Source of the DNA: Larix sibirica
Lineage: Eukaryota > Streptophyta > Pinopsida > Pinales > Pinaceae
DNA length: 33,508 nucleotides
Direction: 5' to 3'
NCBI GenBank assembly: GCA_004151065.3
Contig: NWUY0300005757.1
Location: forward strand, 15,139-48,646
Shown: positions 21,701-33,250 of the stretch, one piece after another
Position numbering within the stretch: the stretch's first letter is position 1
How the letters are laid out: each line of letters begins with the position of its first letter
Program-made: the position numbers and the translations under genes
Notes under the pieces: model-generated
The model's database searches: none
Seen by the model: only the letters and a program-made list of their open reading frames with translations
Told to the model about the DNA's origin: nothing

Positions 21701-22534
21701 GTTATTATACTTAATAAGATGAGTTAGATGATAAATATGCTTCGTCACGAAATTGTGTTCATCATGCTCGAGCTTGTTTCAATAGTAATACTAAACTTTT
21801 CATTATTATGTTTTTTTTCCTTCGAATGAGAGGTATCGGAAACATATTTGGATTTTGGCTCATTCTTTTACTCATGGTCCTTTTTATCTCCATTTCTCAG
21901 CTTTTGCTTGGTGTTATTCAAGGATTTTGAGGTATCCTTAGCCTTGATTTGCAACAAGGGCATGTTCCTTAGAAGGATTTAAAGACCCCATTTGAACAAG
22001 TGTATCTTGCTCGTTAGTTAATGAAACAAAAGAAATCATCAAGGGATGGTATCTTCCAAGCAATTCCATGAGAATTCTTGGTGGCATGGAAAATGAAAAT
22101 GAAAACATAGTAATCAAGGCCAAGTTTGGAAAGAATGGATACAATAAGCAATTCATGCTCATTAATATTATATAGCTTCAATTGCAACTTTAGATAACTT
22201 GGTGAAAAACTCTTGGATAGTGTCAATGTTGCTCAGGCTCAAGCTAATGAGCTCATTAACTAGATAGGGACCTCTCAACACATCATGCTTCCCAAAAAAT
22301 CGTTCCAAATTACTCCATATCTCCTTGGATGAACTTGTAAACTCATTGTGAAAAACAATATTGGGAGATATATAGAGATGCATGAATAACCCATATCCTT
22401 CAGCATGCATGTTGAACCACTCTAACTTTTCAATGTTTCATGTAGGTTCAACGTTAGTTCCCATCATGATTTTGATAGAACTTCCACTCATAGTAATTTA
22501 ATGTCATAAGAAGGGGAGATTGAATTTGATCCAT
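18780..22534 (-). pseudogene. Copia gag-pol, multiply frameshifted (copy A)
   Basis: Gag starts near ATG 22532-22534 (MDQIQSPLL) and continues through 22410-21940 (IWSNLERFFGKHD, LVNELISLS, ILSKLGLDY). A worn zinc knuckle follows (about 21740-21810). The protease region (21584 down) reads NWDASHHM where DSGASHHM is usual, so the catalytic triad is lost. GAG-pre-integrase LWHE and the integrase entry KFSDGV, GCILGK, HSDL-like YSDLIGPFP lie at about 20770-21200. The SH3-like CIFVGYP and KGYQL are at 20380-20430. RT begins near 19980 (EYNSLMRNHTWDLVPLP) and its catalytic YVDD is YGHD at 19391-19402. RNase H (18813-19034) has ELHWKEAK, FGINYA and STSSYF. Stops and shifts separate nearly every domain. 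It is inactive. Confidence 0.85.
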
Positions 22535-23173
22535 TGTTGTAGGATTTGTGTTGATATGGCACAATATTCTATAGTTGGGAGTTTGAACTTCTTTAGCAGT
22601 TGGAAAATGGCTATGGGATATAAAATTTAGAAGTAGTAGAAGAGCACTATGTAAAGACACTACAAAAGATAAATTTATTTAGATGGAAGGAAGGTTGTTT
22701 GGGAGAAACGACCTTGCTACAAAGATGTGATTTTTGTAGTATAAATTGAGTTGTCTTAAGGCCACAAAAAAATTTCAGATAAATCCTTTTGTAGCTTAAT
22801 ACAAGGGCACTGGTAACACCACAAAGAGGTTGTAGAACAATGGCTCTAGTATAGCATAATAGATTATTGTCTTCAAAGCTATGGAATATGTTGCAAAACA
22901 TAGACTTCAATAGCATAAACAAGAACTTGCAACTCCATAAAGATATTTCTTAACATTGACTTTTGTAGTGCAATGGAACATGTCTCCCACACCATGAAAT
23001 TATTTCTAAATCATGCATGTAAAGTTTTCTAGCATTGTGAAGAATCACCCCAGCTAAGTAGGCAATATTTTTAATGATATCCACGTAGTGTGCACCAACA
23101 AATTGAGCCACAGTGAACCCTTGTAAAATCTGATTTTTCATCTACAACAAGATTTATATTTAGATTGTCTTAG

Positions 23174-23185
23174 GTTTTTATACCA
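23174..23185 (-). other. Copia primer-binding site, degenerate (copy A)
   Basis: On the minus strand this reads TGGTATAAAAAC directly inside the 5' LTR, versus TGGTATCAGAGC for plant initiator tRNA-Met. It fixes the inner LTR edge at 23186, where the plus strand reads TGTGAAATTTT. Confidence 0.6.
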
Positions 23186-23877
23186 TGTGAAATTTTCCTT
23201 AGTAGCCAAACAACATAAGCATAATTTCCTATGGTTGTGGATTTGTGATGCAGTGGCTACAAAACCACCCAAGATCAAGAGTATACATAAAAGATTGTAG
23301 ATTAGATAAGTAAAATCATATTTCTATAAAAGAGTATCGATGGTTGTGGATCTGCGATGCAGTGGCTACGAAACCACCCAAGATCAAGAGTATAAAGAAA
23401 AGAATGTAGATTAGAGAAGTAAAATCAGATTGCTATAAAAGAGTATGGTTATGCTCATTCACTTACTCATCCAATGAAACAATATTAGTCTAAGAAATAC
23501 AAATACACATTCTTGCTAGAGAGATTTGGGAAAGAAATCCACGAAATACCATGCCATGAATATGTCCCTAAAGTAAGAAAGAAGAAACAAGCTAATAATC
23601 TTAACTACATGTGTGCAAGAAAGTGCTAAATAAAATAATGCATGCAAGGAAAAATCACCACTAAAAGAAGTGCATTAAAGTAAGTAAAAACAAGTGCATT
23701 GAAGTAAGTAAGTGCATGCACATATTTACAATTGATTTTTGCTCATCATGATTTGGTTGAAAGGTGAATGAAATATCATGGCAATCATCATGTCCTCTTC
23801 ACGGGGTCTCTCTACATAGCATAAGTAGGTGGAAAAGATAGTGTAAGAGTACATAGATATATTCACTTTGCTTATCG
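23186..23877 (-). repeat. Copia 5' LTR (copy A)
   Basis: Right-hand LTR, about 690 bases, roughly 110 longer than the left one because of an internal 109-bp tandem duplication. The outer end near 23877 is inferred from alignment with the left LTR's inner end and is uncertain by tens of bases. Confidence 0.65.
23231..23448. repeat. 109-bp tandem duplication inside the 5' LTR (copy A)
   Basis: Units 23231-23339 and 23340-23448 both start ATGGTTGTGGAT and end AAAAGAGTAT plus two bases. About ten mismatches (9%) separate them. The opposite LTR has one unit only. Confidence 0.9.
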
Positions 23878-23948
23878 GGGCATAGGTCCTAGTCTCTCTC
23901 CCACTGCGATCCGGTCTTGGATCTCCTCAGTGTTGTGGCCCAACGGCT

Positions 23949-23949
23949 N
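23949..23949. other. Single ambiguous base at the duplication junction
   Basis: One isolated n separates the two 7,869-bp copies exactly. The base before it (23948) matches 31818 and the base after it (23950) matches 16080. It is read as a scaffolder join, not a sequenced base. Confidence 0.85.
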
Positions 23950-25774
23950 TTGCTTGAGGAATCCCTTGCATGATAGAGGAATGAGACGATGTATAATTTT
24001 TCCCCGATCCTTTGATAATTTCAAATGGCAGCAGAGACACCTTCAACAAGCAACCATTTTGGAGGTGTGACACCCTACAAGCTATAAGTTAACTTTGACA
24101 TTTCTTTATTTGAAGGCTAGATACATGCAAATGCTTTGGATAAATTGTTAAATATATTAGAGGGTTTTTCATTATATTAAAATAACTTTAATGGGAATAT
24201 CATCTTTGCACTCCTTAAGCCCCTTCTCCATGTTGAATATAAGTTGATGGGATAATTAGTGCAAGATACATGTCGGAGGTGAGTCTACAACATTTAGGAT
24301 AAAATCCACTTTTGTGGCTTTTGTTGATTTCCTTAAGGAGGAACTCTACCCTATCAGAAACAATGATGCCTAGTCCATGAGATGGAAAAAATTGTGCCAT
24401 GAGAGAGACCAGACGATATTGGAGTATTTCCATACCTTGCGCTCAATGCTAGGTATTAGATATCTAAGCAACATTTGGTCACGAAGTGTCACAATGGCCT
24501 ACACAAGTACAACCAAATAGATATGGAGTTCTAGGACATCTTCTCATTGGGTGAAACTTATCGATATGTTGTCAAAATCGAGCAAAGATTTAAATAGAAG
24601 AATAAGTGGGACTTTGGATTTGTAAATCCATTACAACAAAAGTAAGGTAAAGATGACCCTAACTTGCAGAACAAAGGAGAGAGAAAGAATAGCCCAATAG
24701 AAAAAAATTGAGTCATAAAATGGGTCTCCCAAGTTAAAATAATAAAATAAGAGTAAGGGAAAGAAATAAAACTACTTTTTTTTCCTCGCATTTTCAACTT
24801 ATTTCCTTATACATTTGCTCAAACTTCAAGTGTAGGCACTCGTTGGATGTCTGCACTTGAAATTTGAGTAAACCTACAAGGAGATAAGTTGAAAATATCA
24901 GATAAAACTAGTTGTTTACTTTCCCTCTAAGGCTTTTTACCTTTACTGTTGACATCATCATTTTGAATCCTATTGGTTCTTTTAAAGTCAATTTTGATAG
25001 TACATTTTTGTTTTGAGGTGCATTTTAACCTCAAAATTTCTCTAATAAACCTCAAGACAACTAGCCCAAACTAAATAAGGCTATGGGAGGTCAAATAAGG
25101 ACAATGGGAAGTTGTGTGAGTTCTAAAAGAGTCTTTGGCACAATATTGATGAATGCAGCTTGAAGAAGTCATTGTCATGACTGTGTTATGAAGCCTCAAA
25201 GTTGGACTCTGGCTCAAACTTTAATTCAAAGCTAGATAAGGAAAACTGGATCATCAATGTAGAACCAAACACTACCATCAAAACCACCAAGATCGAACCA
25301 AAAGAGCCAGAGGATCCTAAAGAAGGTGAATGCCTCTTCCATTTATAGATGTAGATGAAGGATGCTACCACATTTTATTGTTGATTGTGGTAGCCAAAAG
25401 ACACTAATATTAGCAGAGGTTATCAAGAGATTGAAGTTTTTGATAATGCCATGCTCCTTTCCATACACTATTAGTTGGCTAAGGAAAGGACAAGACATCT
25501 AGATTACTCATAAATGATGCTTACCCTACGACATCAAGCCCTTAAAGATGATGTTTTGTGTGTTGTTTCCCCAATTGAAGTTCGTAATGTTCTTTTAAGA
25601 CAACCTTATATGTAGAAACACCATGTTGCTTATGAATTTAGGCCTTGTAGTGTCATTATTACTTTGGACATTCAACTCTACTAGGTGTTAGAGGTTGTTA
25701 TGACTACTATAGTTTCCTTAATCTTAGTGAAGCAATGCAGGAAAGTAATTTTTTAAAATTTAAACCAAGATATT
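23950..25774 (+). mobile_element. Ty3/gypsy relic, copy B
   Basis: Repeat of the gypsy relic without its primer-binding site: gag about 24030-24670, zinc-knuckle remnant about 25095-25180, protease about 25360-25685. The disablements are identical to those of copy A. Confidence 0.72.
24766..24910. mobile_element. Foldback/MITE-like hairpin insertion (copy B)
   Basis: Arms at 24790-24832 and 24854-24896, flanked by ATAAAACTA at 24766-24774 and 24902-24910. Same sequence as the hairpin in copy A. Confidence 0.55.
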
Positions 25775-28700
25775 TTGAGAGATTTGGTTGAGTAACCAAA
25801 TTGTAGAAATATAATTACCTTTGTTTGCGGATTTGTGATGTAGTGGCTATGCAACCACCCAAGATCAAGTCTAAATAAAGGAATGGATATTAGAGAATTA
25901 AAACCAGATTGTTGTAAAAGAGTATCATTATGCTTATTAACTGACTAATCCAACCAAGCAATATTAGTCTAAGCAATACAAATACAATTGCCTGGAAGAA
26001 AGCTATGCAAGAGCATGCCACAAATATTTCCTTAAATCAAGGAAGAAAAAATAAGGCTATCTAAGCTTAACTACATGTGTGCATGAAAGTGCTAGAGCGA
26101 ACAATACATGCAAGCAAAAGAAACACTAAAGTAAGTGTACTGAAACAAGCAAGCACATGCACATATGCACCTGTATCCCCCCATAAGCAAAAATTAGGTG
26201 GGAATATGGTCTTGAAGGGATGAGAAATGGGTCATGGTATATATGTAGCCATGTTAGGTACCCATGTACAAAAACTCTCCAAAAAAACTAAGGGAGGGAA
26301 AACCCAATAGGAAAAAAATTCCAGCTGCTCTAGAGTAGAAGCTTCTTGCCCCTCCAATAAAGATCTTAAATGAATGAACTTACTTTCTGTGAAATGTTTG
26401 TTGAAGATGTCATCAATCTGTTAAATAATTGGACAATATCAGAGATCAATGATTTGTTTGTGAATCAAATTTCAAATGAAATGTATGAATCTCAATGTGC
26501 TTGGTTCATTGTTGGTCAACTAGATCTCGTGAGATCTAAAGGGTATTTTGATTGTCACAAAAGATGATAAATGTCCTATGTACTGAATAGAGAACTTAGT
26601 GAGAATGTATTGAAGCTATATCAATGGCTACATTGACAACTCCTTGGTATTCTATCTCTATGGTAGATAGAACAATCGCTAACTACTTCTTGCTTGACCA
26701 AAAAATACTACTAAAGTCAAGGGAGGAAAAGTAGCTTGAAGTGGATTTGTGTTTTGTAGCATCACCTATCCTATGAGAATCTTTATACCCCACTAAATTA
26801 GGGTTGCAATCTATTGCATAATTTATCCCAAACATGTGTGTTCCTTGAATGAGACAAAAGGCTTGCTTGGCTTCCTTCCAATGCAACTCTTGTGGTTCCT
26901 GCACAAATTTGGAAATGATGCTGACAACATAAGAGATGTTGGGCCTAGTGTGATTAGTTTAATTGAGGCTCCCAACCAACTTTCTGTATTGGGTTTTTTT
27001 AACCAAAGGTGAAGAACATGCAAACTCGAGTTTGACACTAGAGAGAAATGGAGTTGCATTAGGCTTGCAATTATCCATATCAAATTATGTGAGATGGTCT
27101 AGAGCATATTTGAACTGCACCATTGTGATATTGGAATTAGATCGAGTGATCTTAATCCCCATAAATTAATGCAACAACCCAAGGTCACTCATCAAAAAGC
27201 TGTCATGTAAGGCAATTTTTATAGTAGAAAAATTTCTTGGGAACTATATGTGATAATCAAATCATGTCCATACAATACCACTGACAAGAGTGACTCATCT
27301 TGTTGTAGAATGTATACATTTGGATCAAAATGGCATTGGGAAACCCTAAGGGAAAGAAGAAATGTGCCCATCTTTTCATACCAAGATCGAGGGCCTATTT
27401 GAGACCATATAGTGATTTTCATTGCCTACACACCATGGATGAGTCCTAGGAAAACCATTGTGGCCACTCCATGTAAAAATCCTTCTCAAGATCCCCATGA
27501 AAAATTCACTTTTCATGTCAATATGATGAAACTCTTAGCAGTGAACTGCATCAATGACTAGCACAAGTCAGATCAAGTCCATTTTTGCAATAAGTGAAAA
27601 TGTTTCGTTGTAGTTAAATGTAGGTACTTGCAATAAGAGCTATGCCACTAGTTGATCTTTGTGCTTTCTCCCCTAGCATATCCACTACAAACTTTGTACT
27701 GTATATCCACTTGCATTGAACACAAAGTTTTCTTCTTGGAGGAAGGGGAACCAGATCCCAAGTATGGTTCCTCATTAATGAGTTGTACTCTTTTTGTAGA
27801 GCTACATCCCGCTCAGGGGTTCCAGCAACGTATTGAAAGTTTTGTGGGTCTATAGTAGTGGATCGATACCGATGGTTTTGTGGAAGAGATCCCAGGTGGA
27901 GTTGCTCGACAATTAGAACAATTTTGTTTGCTGTCTGGTAGATATCCAACAAACTCACTTGTTTCCTGTAGTGTCTAGCATGCCTAGAATGCTATGAAAA
28001 GAGGTATATAAGGAGGATATTCAACCTATAGATTTGAAAAAAACCTCATCATCACTTCTATCATCTAAGGAAGCATAAGAAACATACTCATCACCAGAAA
28101 TCAATTCAGGTGGATCATTAGCATCATTGTTTGTAGTATTCACTATAAAAATTAGAAAGACTGTAGATTGAGAATCGCTAGGAGAGAAGCACAATGAGCT
28201 CTCTTCAAAATGATCACTCTTGAAAATAACCTGTTGATTGGTGATGTGGTTGAGAAGCTGATAGCCCTTAAATCCATTAGGATATCCCACAAAAATGCAA
28301 GGATGGCTATTTGTATCTAGTGCCAACTTGTATTTTCCTTCAAGAATTTGAACCCATGCCTAAGAACCAAACAATTTGAAGTGATTTACTATGGGATTAT
28401 GACCACTCCAAGGTTTGAAAGGAGTGACTCCCTTCAAGGATTTATGAGTAGCTTTGTTCCATATGTAACATGTACAATTAATAGATTCTACCTAGAACTT
28501 CATAGCAAGTGACTGGAATTACAACATGCAATTTGCCATTTCCTTCATATATTTGTTCTTCGTTTCAACCACACCATTTTGAAAAGGAGTGTATGGATAG
28601 TACACTGGAATTCAATATTTGTAGAAGTACAAAATTACTCAATTTTGTTTCTCACATGCTCCCTCCCATTGTATGTATGCATAATTTTTAGGCCTTCTTG

Positions 28701-31700
28701 GACTATTTCTCAACAAGGGATTTGAAGTCTTGAAAGTGCTCAAAGTCTTCCAATTTATTCTTGAGAAAGCACCACCATGTATACCTTGAATAATCATCAA
28801 TGAAGGTAAATGAATACTTTCCATACTAATTGAATAATGAGGAAATGGACCTATTAGATCACTGTAAACCAATTCTAGAACTTGTGTAGCTCTCCATGTT
28901 TTGTCCTTGCAAAATTTCTCCTTTGGATTCTTTCCAAGTATGCAACCTTGGTAGACACCATCAGAAAATTTGACATCTAGTAACCCTGTAACCATGCTCT
29001 ACTTGTTGAGATGCTACAAATAGTGGTAATCGAGAGGGATGGACCACTCATGCCACAATATTCTTACCTCATTTGAATGAGTGAGAAGAACAATAGAAGG
29101 AGCCTTGGGAACAATGTTTGAGAAGAGGAATAGTCTGCATTGATGATTAACTTGGCCAATGAAAATTGTAGCACCATTTGTCATCTCATTAATGACTATG
29201 GACTTGGGAGTTAACTCAACTTTCTTATGAGCACTGGATTGCATGATTTGATAGGTATATAATAGATTGATTGATAGTGAAGATACCCAAAGAACATCTT
29301 GAAATGTCTCATCATTCACTTCAATAGACCCTCTCTCACACACCTCAATATAAGTGTTATTTCCTATCAATATAGTCGATGTAGTACACGAATCCAAAGA
29401 TGCAAAGTCATCTTGAGATGAATCCATGTGATGTGAAGCATCCCAGTTACCCATAAGGAAGGATGAGATGACATGGTTACAAGTGATATGCCTAAGTCTT
29501 TTCCTTTCCCCTCTTCCTTAGAACACTATCTAGTTGATGAAATTTTCTAGACATAATTAGGCACCTTGATGTTATTATACTTAATAAGATGAGTTAGATG
29601 ATAAATATGCTTCGTCACGAAATTGTGTTCATCATGCTCGAGCTTGTTTCAATAGTAATACTAAACTTTTCATTATTATGTTTTTTTTCCTTCGAATGAG
29701 AGGTATCGGAAACATATTTGGATTTTGGCTCATTCTTTTACTCATGGTCCTTTTTATCTCCATTTCTCAGCTTTTGCTTGGTGTTATTCAAGGATTTTGA
29801 GGTATCCTTAGCCTTGATTTGCAACAAGGGCATGTTCCTTAGAAGGATTTAAAGACCCCATTTGAACAAGTGTATCTTGCTCGTTAGTTAATGAAACAAA
29901 AGAAATCATCAAGGGATGGTATCTTCCAAGCAATTCCATGAGAATTCTTGGTGGCATGGAAAATGAAAATGAAAACATAGTAATCAAGGCCAAGTTTGGA
30001 AAGAATGGATACAATAAGCAATTCATGCTCATTAATATTATATAGCTTCAATTGCAACTTTAGATAACTTGGTGAAAAACTCTTGGATAGTGTCAATGTT
30101 GCTCAGGCTCAAGCTAATGAGCTCATTAACTAGATAGGGACCTCTCAACACATCATGCTTCCCAAAAAATCGTTCCAAATTACTCCATATCTCCTTGGAT
30201 GAACTTGTAAACTCATTGTGAAAAACAATATTGGGAGATATATAGAGATGCATGAATAACCCATATCCTTCAGCATGCATGTTGAACCACTCTAACTTTT
30301 CAATGTTTCATGTAGGTTCAACGTTAGTTCCCATCATGATTTTGATAGAACTTCCACTCATAGTAATTTAATGTCATAAGAAGGGGAGATTGAATTTGAT
30401 CCATTGTTGTAGGATTTGTGTTGATATGGCACAATATTCTATAGTTGGGAGTTTGAACTTCTTTAGCAGTTGGAAAATGGCTATGGGATATAAAATTTAG
30501 AAGTAGTAGAAGAGCACTATGTAAAGACACTACAAAAGATAAATTTATTTAGATGGAAGGAAGGTTGTTTGGGAGAAACGACCTTGCTACAAAGATGTGA
30601 TTTTTGTAGTATAAATTGAGTTGTCTTAAGGCCACAAAAAAATTTCAGATAAATCCTTTTGTAGCTTAATACAAGGGCACTGGTAACACCACAAAGAGGT
30701 TGTAGAACAATGGCTCTAGTATAGCATAATAGATTATTGTCTTCAAAGCTATGGAATATGTTGCAAAACATAGACTTCAATAGCATAAACAAGAACTTGC
30801 AACTCCATAAAGATATTTCTTAACATTGACTTTTGTAGTGCAATGGAACATGTCTCCCACACCATGAAATTATTTCTAAATCATGCATGTAAAGTTTTCT
30901 AGCATTGTGAAGAATCACCCCAGCTAAGTAGGCAATATTTTTAATGATATCCACGTAGTGTGCACCAACAAATTGAGCCACAGTGAACCCTTGTAAAATC
31001 TGATTTTTCATCTACAACAAGATTTATATTTAGATTGTCTTAGGTTTTTATACCATGTGAAATTTTCCTTAGTAGCCAAACAACATAAGCATAATTTCCT
31101 ATGGTTGTGGATTTGTGATGCAGTGGCTACAAAACCACCCAAGATCAAGAGTATACATAAAAGATTGTAGATTAGATAAGTAAAATCATATTTCTATAAA
31201 AGAGTATCGATGGTTGTGGATCTGCGATGCAGTGGCTACGAAACCACCCAAGATCAAGAGTATAAAGAAAAGAATGTAGATTAGAGAAGTAAAATCAGAT
31301 TGCTATAAAAGAGTATGGTTATGCTCATTCACTTACTCATCCAATGAAACAATATTAGTCTAAGAAATACAAATACACATTCTTGCTAGAGAGATTTGGG
31401 AAAGAAATCCACGAAATACCATGCCATGAATATGTCCCTAAAGTAAGAAAGAAGAAACAAGCTAATAATCTTAACTACATGTGTGCAAGAAAGTGCTAAA
31501 TAAAATAATGCATGCAAGGAAAAATCACCACTAAAAGAAGTGCATTAAAGTAAGTAAAAACAAGTGCATTGAAGTAAGTAAGTGCATGCACATATTTACA
31601 ATTGATTTTTGCTCATCATGATTTGGTTGAAAGGTGAATGAAATATCATGGCAATCATCATGTCCTCTTCACGGGGTCTCTCTACATAGCATAAGTAGGT

Positions 31701-31747
31701 GGAAAAGATAGTGTAAGAGTACATAGATATATTCACTTTGCTTATCG
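25775..31747 (-). mobile_element. Ty1/copia LTR retrotransposon (copy B), inactive
   Basis: Same element as copy A: 3' LTR 25775 to about 26348, gag-pol 26650-30404, primer-binding site about 31044-31055, and 5' LTR 31056 to about 31747 with the 109-bp duplication at 31101-31318. Both noticed base differences between the blocks fall inside this element, at 26541 (in the segment between the 3' LTR and RNase H) and 27895 (just upstream of RT). Confidence 0.85.
26650..30404 (-). pseudogene. Copia gag-pol, multiply frameshifted (copy B)
   Basis: Same domains and same lesions as the copy A gag-pol: protease triad lost (near 29430-29454), RT YGHD at 27261-27272, RNase H 26683-26904, SH3-like domain near 28250-28300, gag start 30402-30404. 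The single amino-acid change noted is Met to Leu in the segment before RT, caused by the T/G difference at 27895. Confidence 0.85.
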
Positions 31748-31796
31748 GGGCATAGGTCCTAGTCTCTCTCCCACTGCGATCCGGTCTTGGATCTCC

Positions 31797-32159
31797 TCAG
31801 TGTTGTGGCCCAACGGCTCTGTTCCGTCGCTGGCCTCGGCTATCAGATATAGGTTCTCCCATGAATTTCAGGGCATCTAACCCTCTCAAAATCGCCCTCA
31901 GGTTCGGGTCTATGGATCCCCAATTGGATTTCCCCGTCCACATAGGTTTCTGGGCAATTTTGGCACTCCAAAACGTAGCTTCTCTCCTAGTCGCGACTTC
32001 TGTTTTTCCCATAGCTAGGAATGCACACCCCATCACAATTGAGGCTTGATGATCAACAATGGAATGGGGATGATGGAAAATTTCCTCCCATGAGGTGGAG
32101 TGACTTGGGTCAAGAAAACAGAGCCCATACTCTGCCATACGAATTTCTGGGCTGCCCAT
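31797..32159 (-). other. Unrecognised 120-codon ORF in a GC-richer patch
   Basis: An ATG-started minus-strand frame of 120 codons (begins MGSPEIRMAEYG, ends RNRAVGPQH). It lies in a stretch (about 31740-32168) visibly richer in G and C than anything else here apart from the LysM receptor. It has no transmembrane segment or domain I recognise. A 62-codon frame overlaps on the plus strand. The first codon sits 10 bases from the ambiguous base 32169, so the frame could extend further upstream. It may be the end of a real coding region or an LTR/untranslated segment of another element. I do not assign a function. Confidence 0.3.
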
Positions 32160-32168
32160 GCTCCATTG

Positions 32169-32169
32169 N
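32169..32169. other. Single ambiguous base, probable contig join
   Basis: Isolated n where composition changes abruptly from GC-richer to AT-rich. It is interpreted as an unresolved contig join like those at 14777 and 23949. Confidence 0.6.
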
Positions 32170-32489
32170 AAAATAAAGATTCAATTTGTAAATGTTTTCT
32201 TATTACATGTATTTAAAGATTGGGATAAAAAAATCAAATGAACTCTCCAAACACGCTCTAGACGGCATGTCATTAAAGAGGGTGACAACATTCACTCTTA
32301 GCCACAGTCCTCACCCTTTTTAAATGAGAAAGGTAGATGAAACCTTGCAACATGTAAGAAGTGTTTAGATGTATATATATGTCATTGGTAACTACCTCAT
32401 GGAATGTTTCAAATTATTTGTTTTTTATTTAAGCTTAGCATCCTAAAGTTATGAGTAATTGGAATGGAAATCTATAAAAAGTTTTTTTT

Positions 32490-32735
32490 CATTGATGTCG
32501 TGGCATAAGAGAAGTCCTCTAAGAGTATCAAAACAAATTTTTTATATATTATTTCATTTCTCCTTATCATATTGAATATATGCTTCTGCCTTTTGGAAAA
32601 GTCATTTGAATAAGCAATAATCAAAGCCTCTAATTTAGAGGCTCATTGTGATGTTCATGGATGTCATAGATGCTTCACAAATCTTTGTAAGTTTTAAAAT
32701 ACTCATGATTCAATTTTGTTGATAACTGGGAGGAT
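32490..32735 (+). pseudogene. Possible gypsy reverse transcriptase relic
   Basis: A plus-strand frame around 32564 reads HIEYMLLPFGK, matching the YEF.VMPFGL block of Ty3/gypsy RT. Upstream, WHK..RE-type sequence (about 32500) could be the worn GYHQIR block. Downstream, QIFVSFKIL (about 32676) could be the worn FVVVFIDDIL block. The motifs are in the right order and roughly right spacing, but frames shift and stops intervene. Whether it belongs to the same gypsy element cut by copia cannot be told across the join at 32169. Confidence 0.42.
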
Positions 32736-33194
32736 GCAAAATTTGCTAGGTAGTAATTTCCATTGGATAGATAGAAATATAGATAGATATATGTTATTAA
32801 ACCATCCATAAATAAATGATTACATTTTTTCTAGAGAACATATCTAAGGGAAAACTCTTGGTCACTTCTCCTCATTTTGAAGATAGTATATAGGGTAAAC
32901 CTTACAACAATATACTCATTATGAGCTCAACATGTCACCAACGAAAAATAGAACTTGGATGGGGAGGATAACACCCCATCCCACAACCACTCTAGCTAGA
33001 CCCAATTTACAAAGACTAAATGTTCGTATAGGAAAAAAGAATGTACATTTTTTGCAACATTTTCCAAGAAAGTGTTATAACAATAAATGATAATGTAATA
33101 GCAAGATTCAAATCATGGACTTAGTTTCTATACTAGAATAGGTCACCTTCACTCTACATCAAGCATCCGTTGTCTCATAAACTCTACTCTCAAC
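32736..33194. other. Unassigned sequence with a dispersed motif
   Basis: No gene supported. It includes a short ATAG-type microsatellite (about 32768-32790) and, at 32951-33009, a diverged relative of the motif at 4493-4541. Confidence 0.4.
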
Positions 33195-33250
33195 TTCCTA
33201 ATAAATCCTCGTAAAATGTTAATTCCTAATAAATCCTTATGAAATGTTGG
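33195..33250. repeat. 28-bp tandem duplication (two copies)
   Basis: TTCCTAATAAATCC-containing units at 33195-33222 and 33223-33250, differing at a few bases. Confidence 0.85.

Larger units (their letters stand above)
17905..23877 (-). mobile_element. Ty1/copia LTR retrotransposon (copy A), inactive
   Basis: About 5.97 kb minus-strand element inserted in the gypsy relic. Its 3' LTR is on the left (17905 to about 18478), with a polypurine tract complement CCCCTCC at 18479-18485. Gag-pol follows (18780-22534), then a degenerate tRNA-Met primer-binding site (complement ends TATACCA at 23185) and the 5' LTR on the right (23186 to about 23877). Domain order gag, protease, integrase, RT, RNase H identifies Ty1/copia. 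The LTRs look roughly 20-25% different by eye, so the insertion is ancient. No target-site duplication was recognised. Confidence 0.85.
16080..23948. repeat. 7,869-bp block, copy A of near-perfect duplication
   Basis: Every position checked here recurs 7,870 bases downstream (23950-31818). Only two differences were noticed, T/G at 18671/26541 and T/G at 20025/27895. The block starts inside the gypsy leader and ends in the GC-richer patch right of the copia element, that is, at no element boundary. Copy A has 201 unique bases to its left after the gap and ends exactly at the single n. This geometry is what two overlapping but unmerged contigs would give. Confidence 0.97.
23950..31818. repeat. 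7,869-bp block, copy B of near-perfect duplication
   Basis: Second copy of 16080-23948 at offset 7,870. It carries every feature of copy A including all disabling mutations. To its right it continues through the GC-richer patch to 32168, which copy A lacks. Most likely this is the same locus assembled twice. Confidence 0.97.

Noticed and set aside
17905-23877. Copia element as potentially active
   Set aside because: Catalytic protease and RT motifs are lost, frames are broken many times, and the LTRs are strongly diverged.
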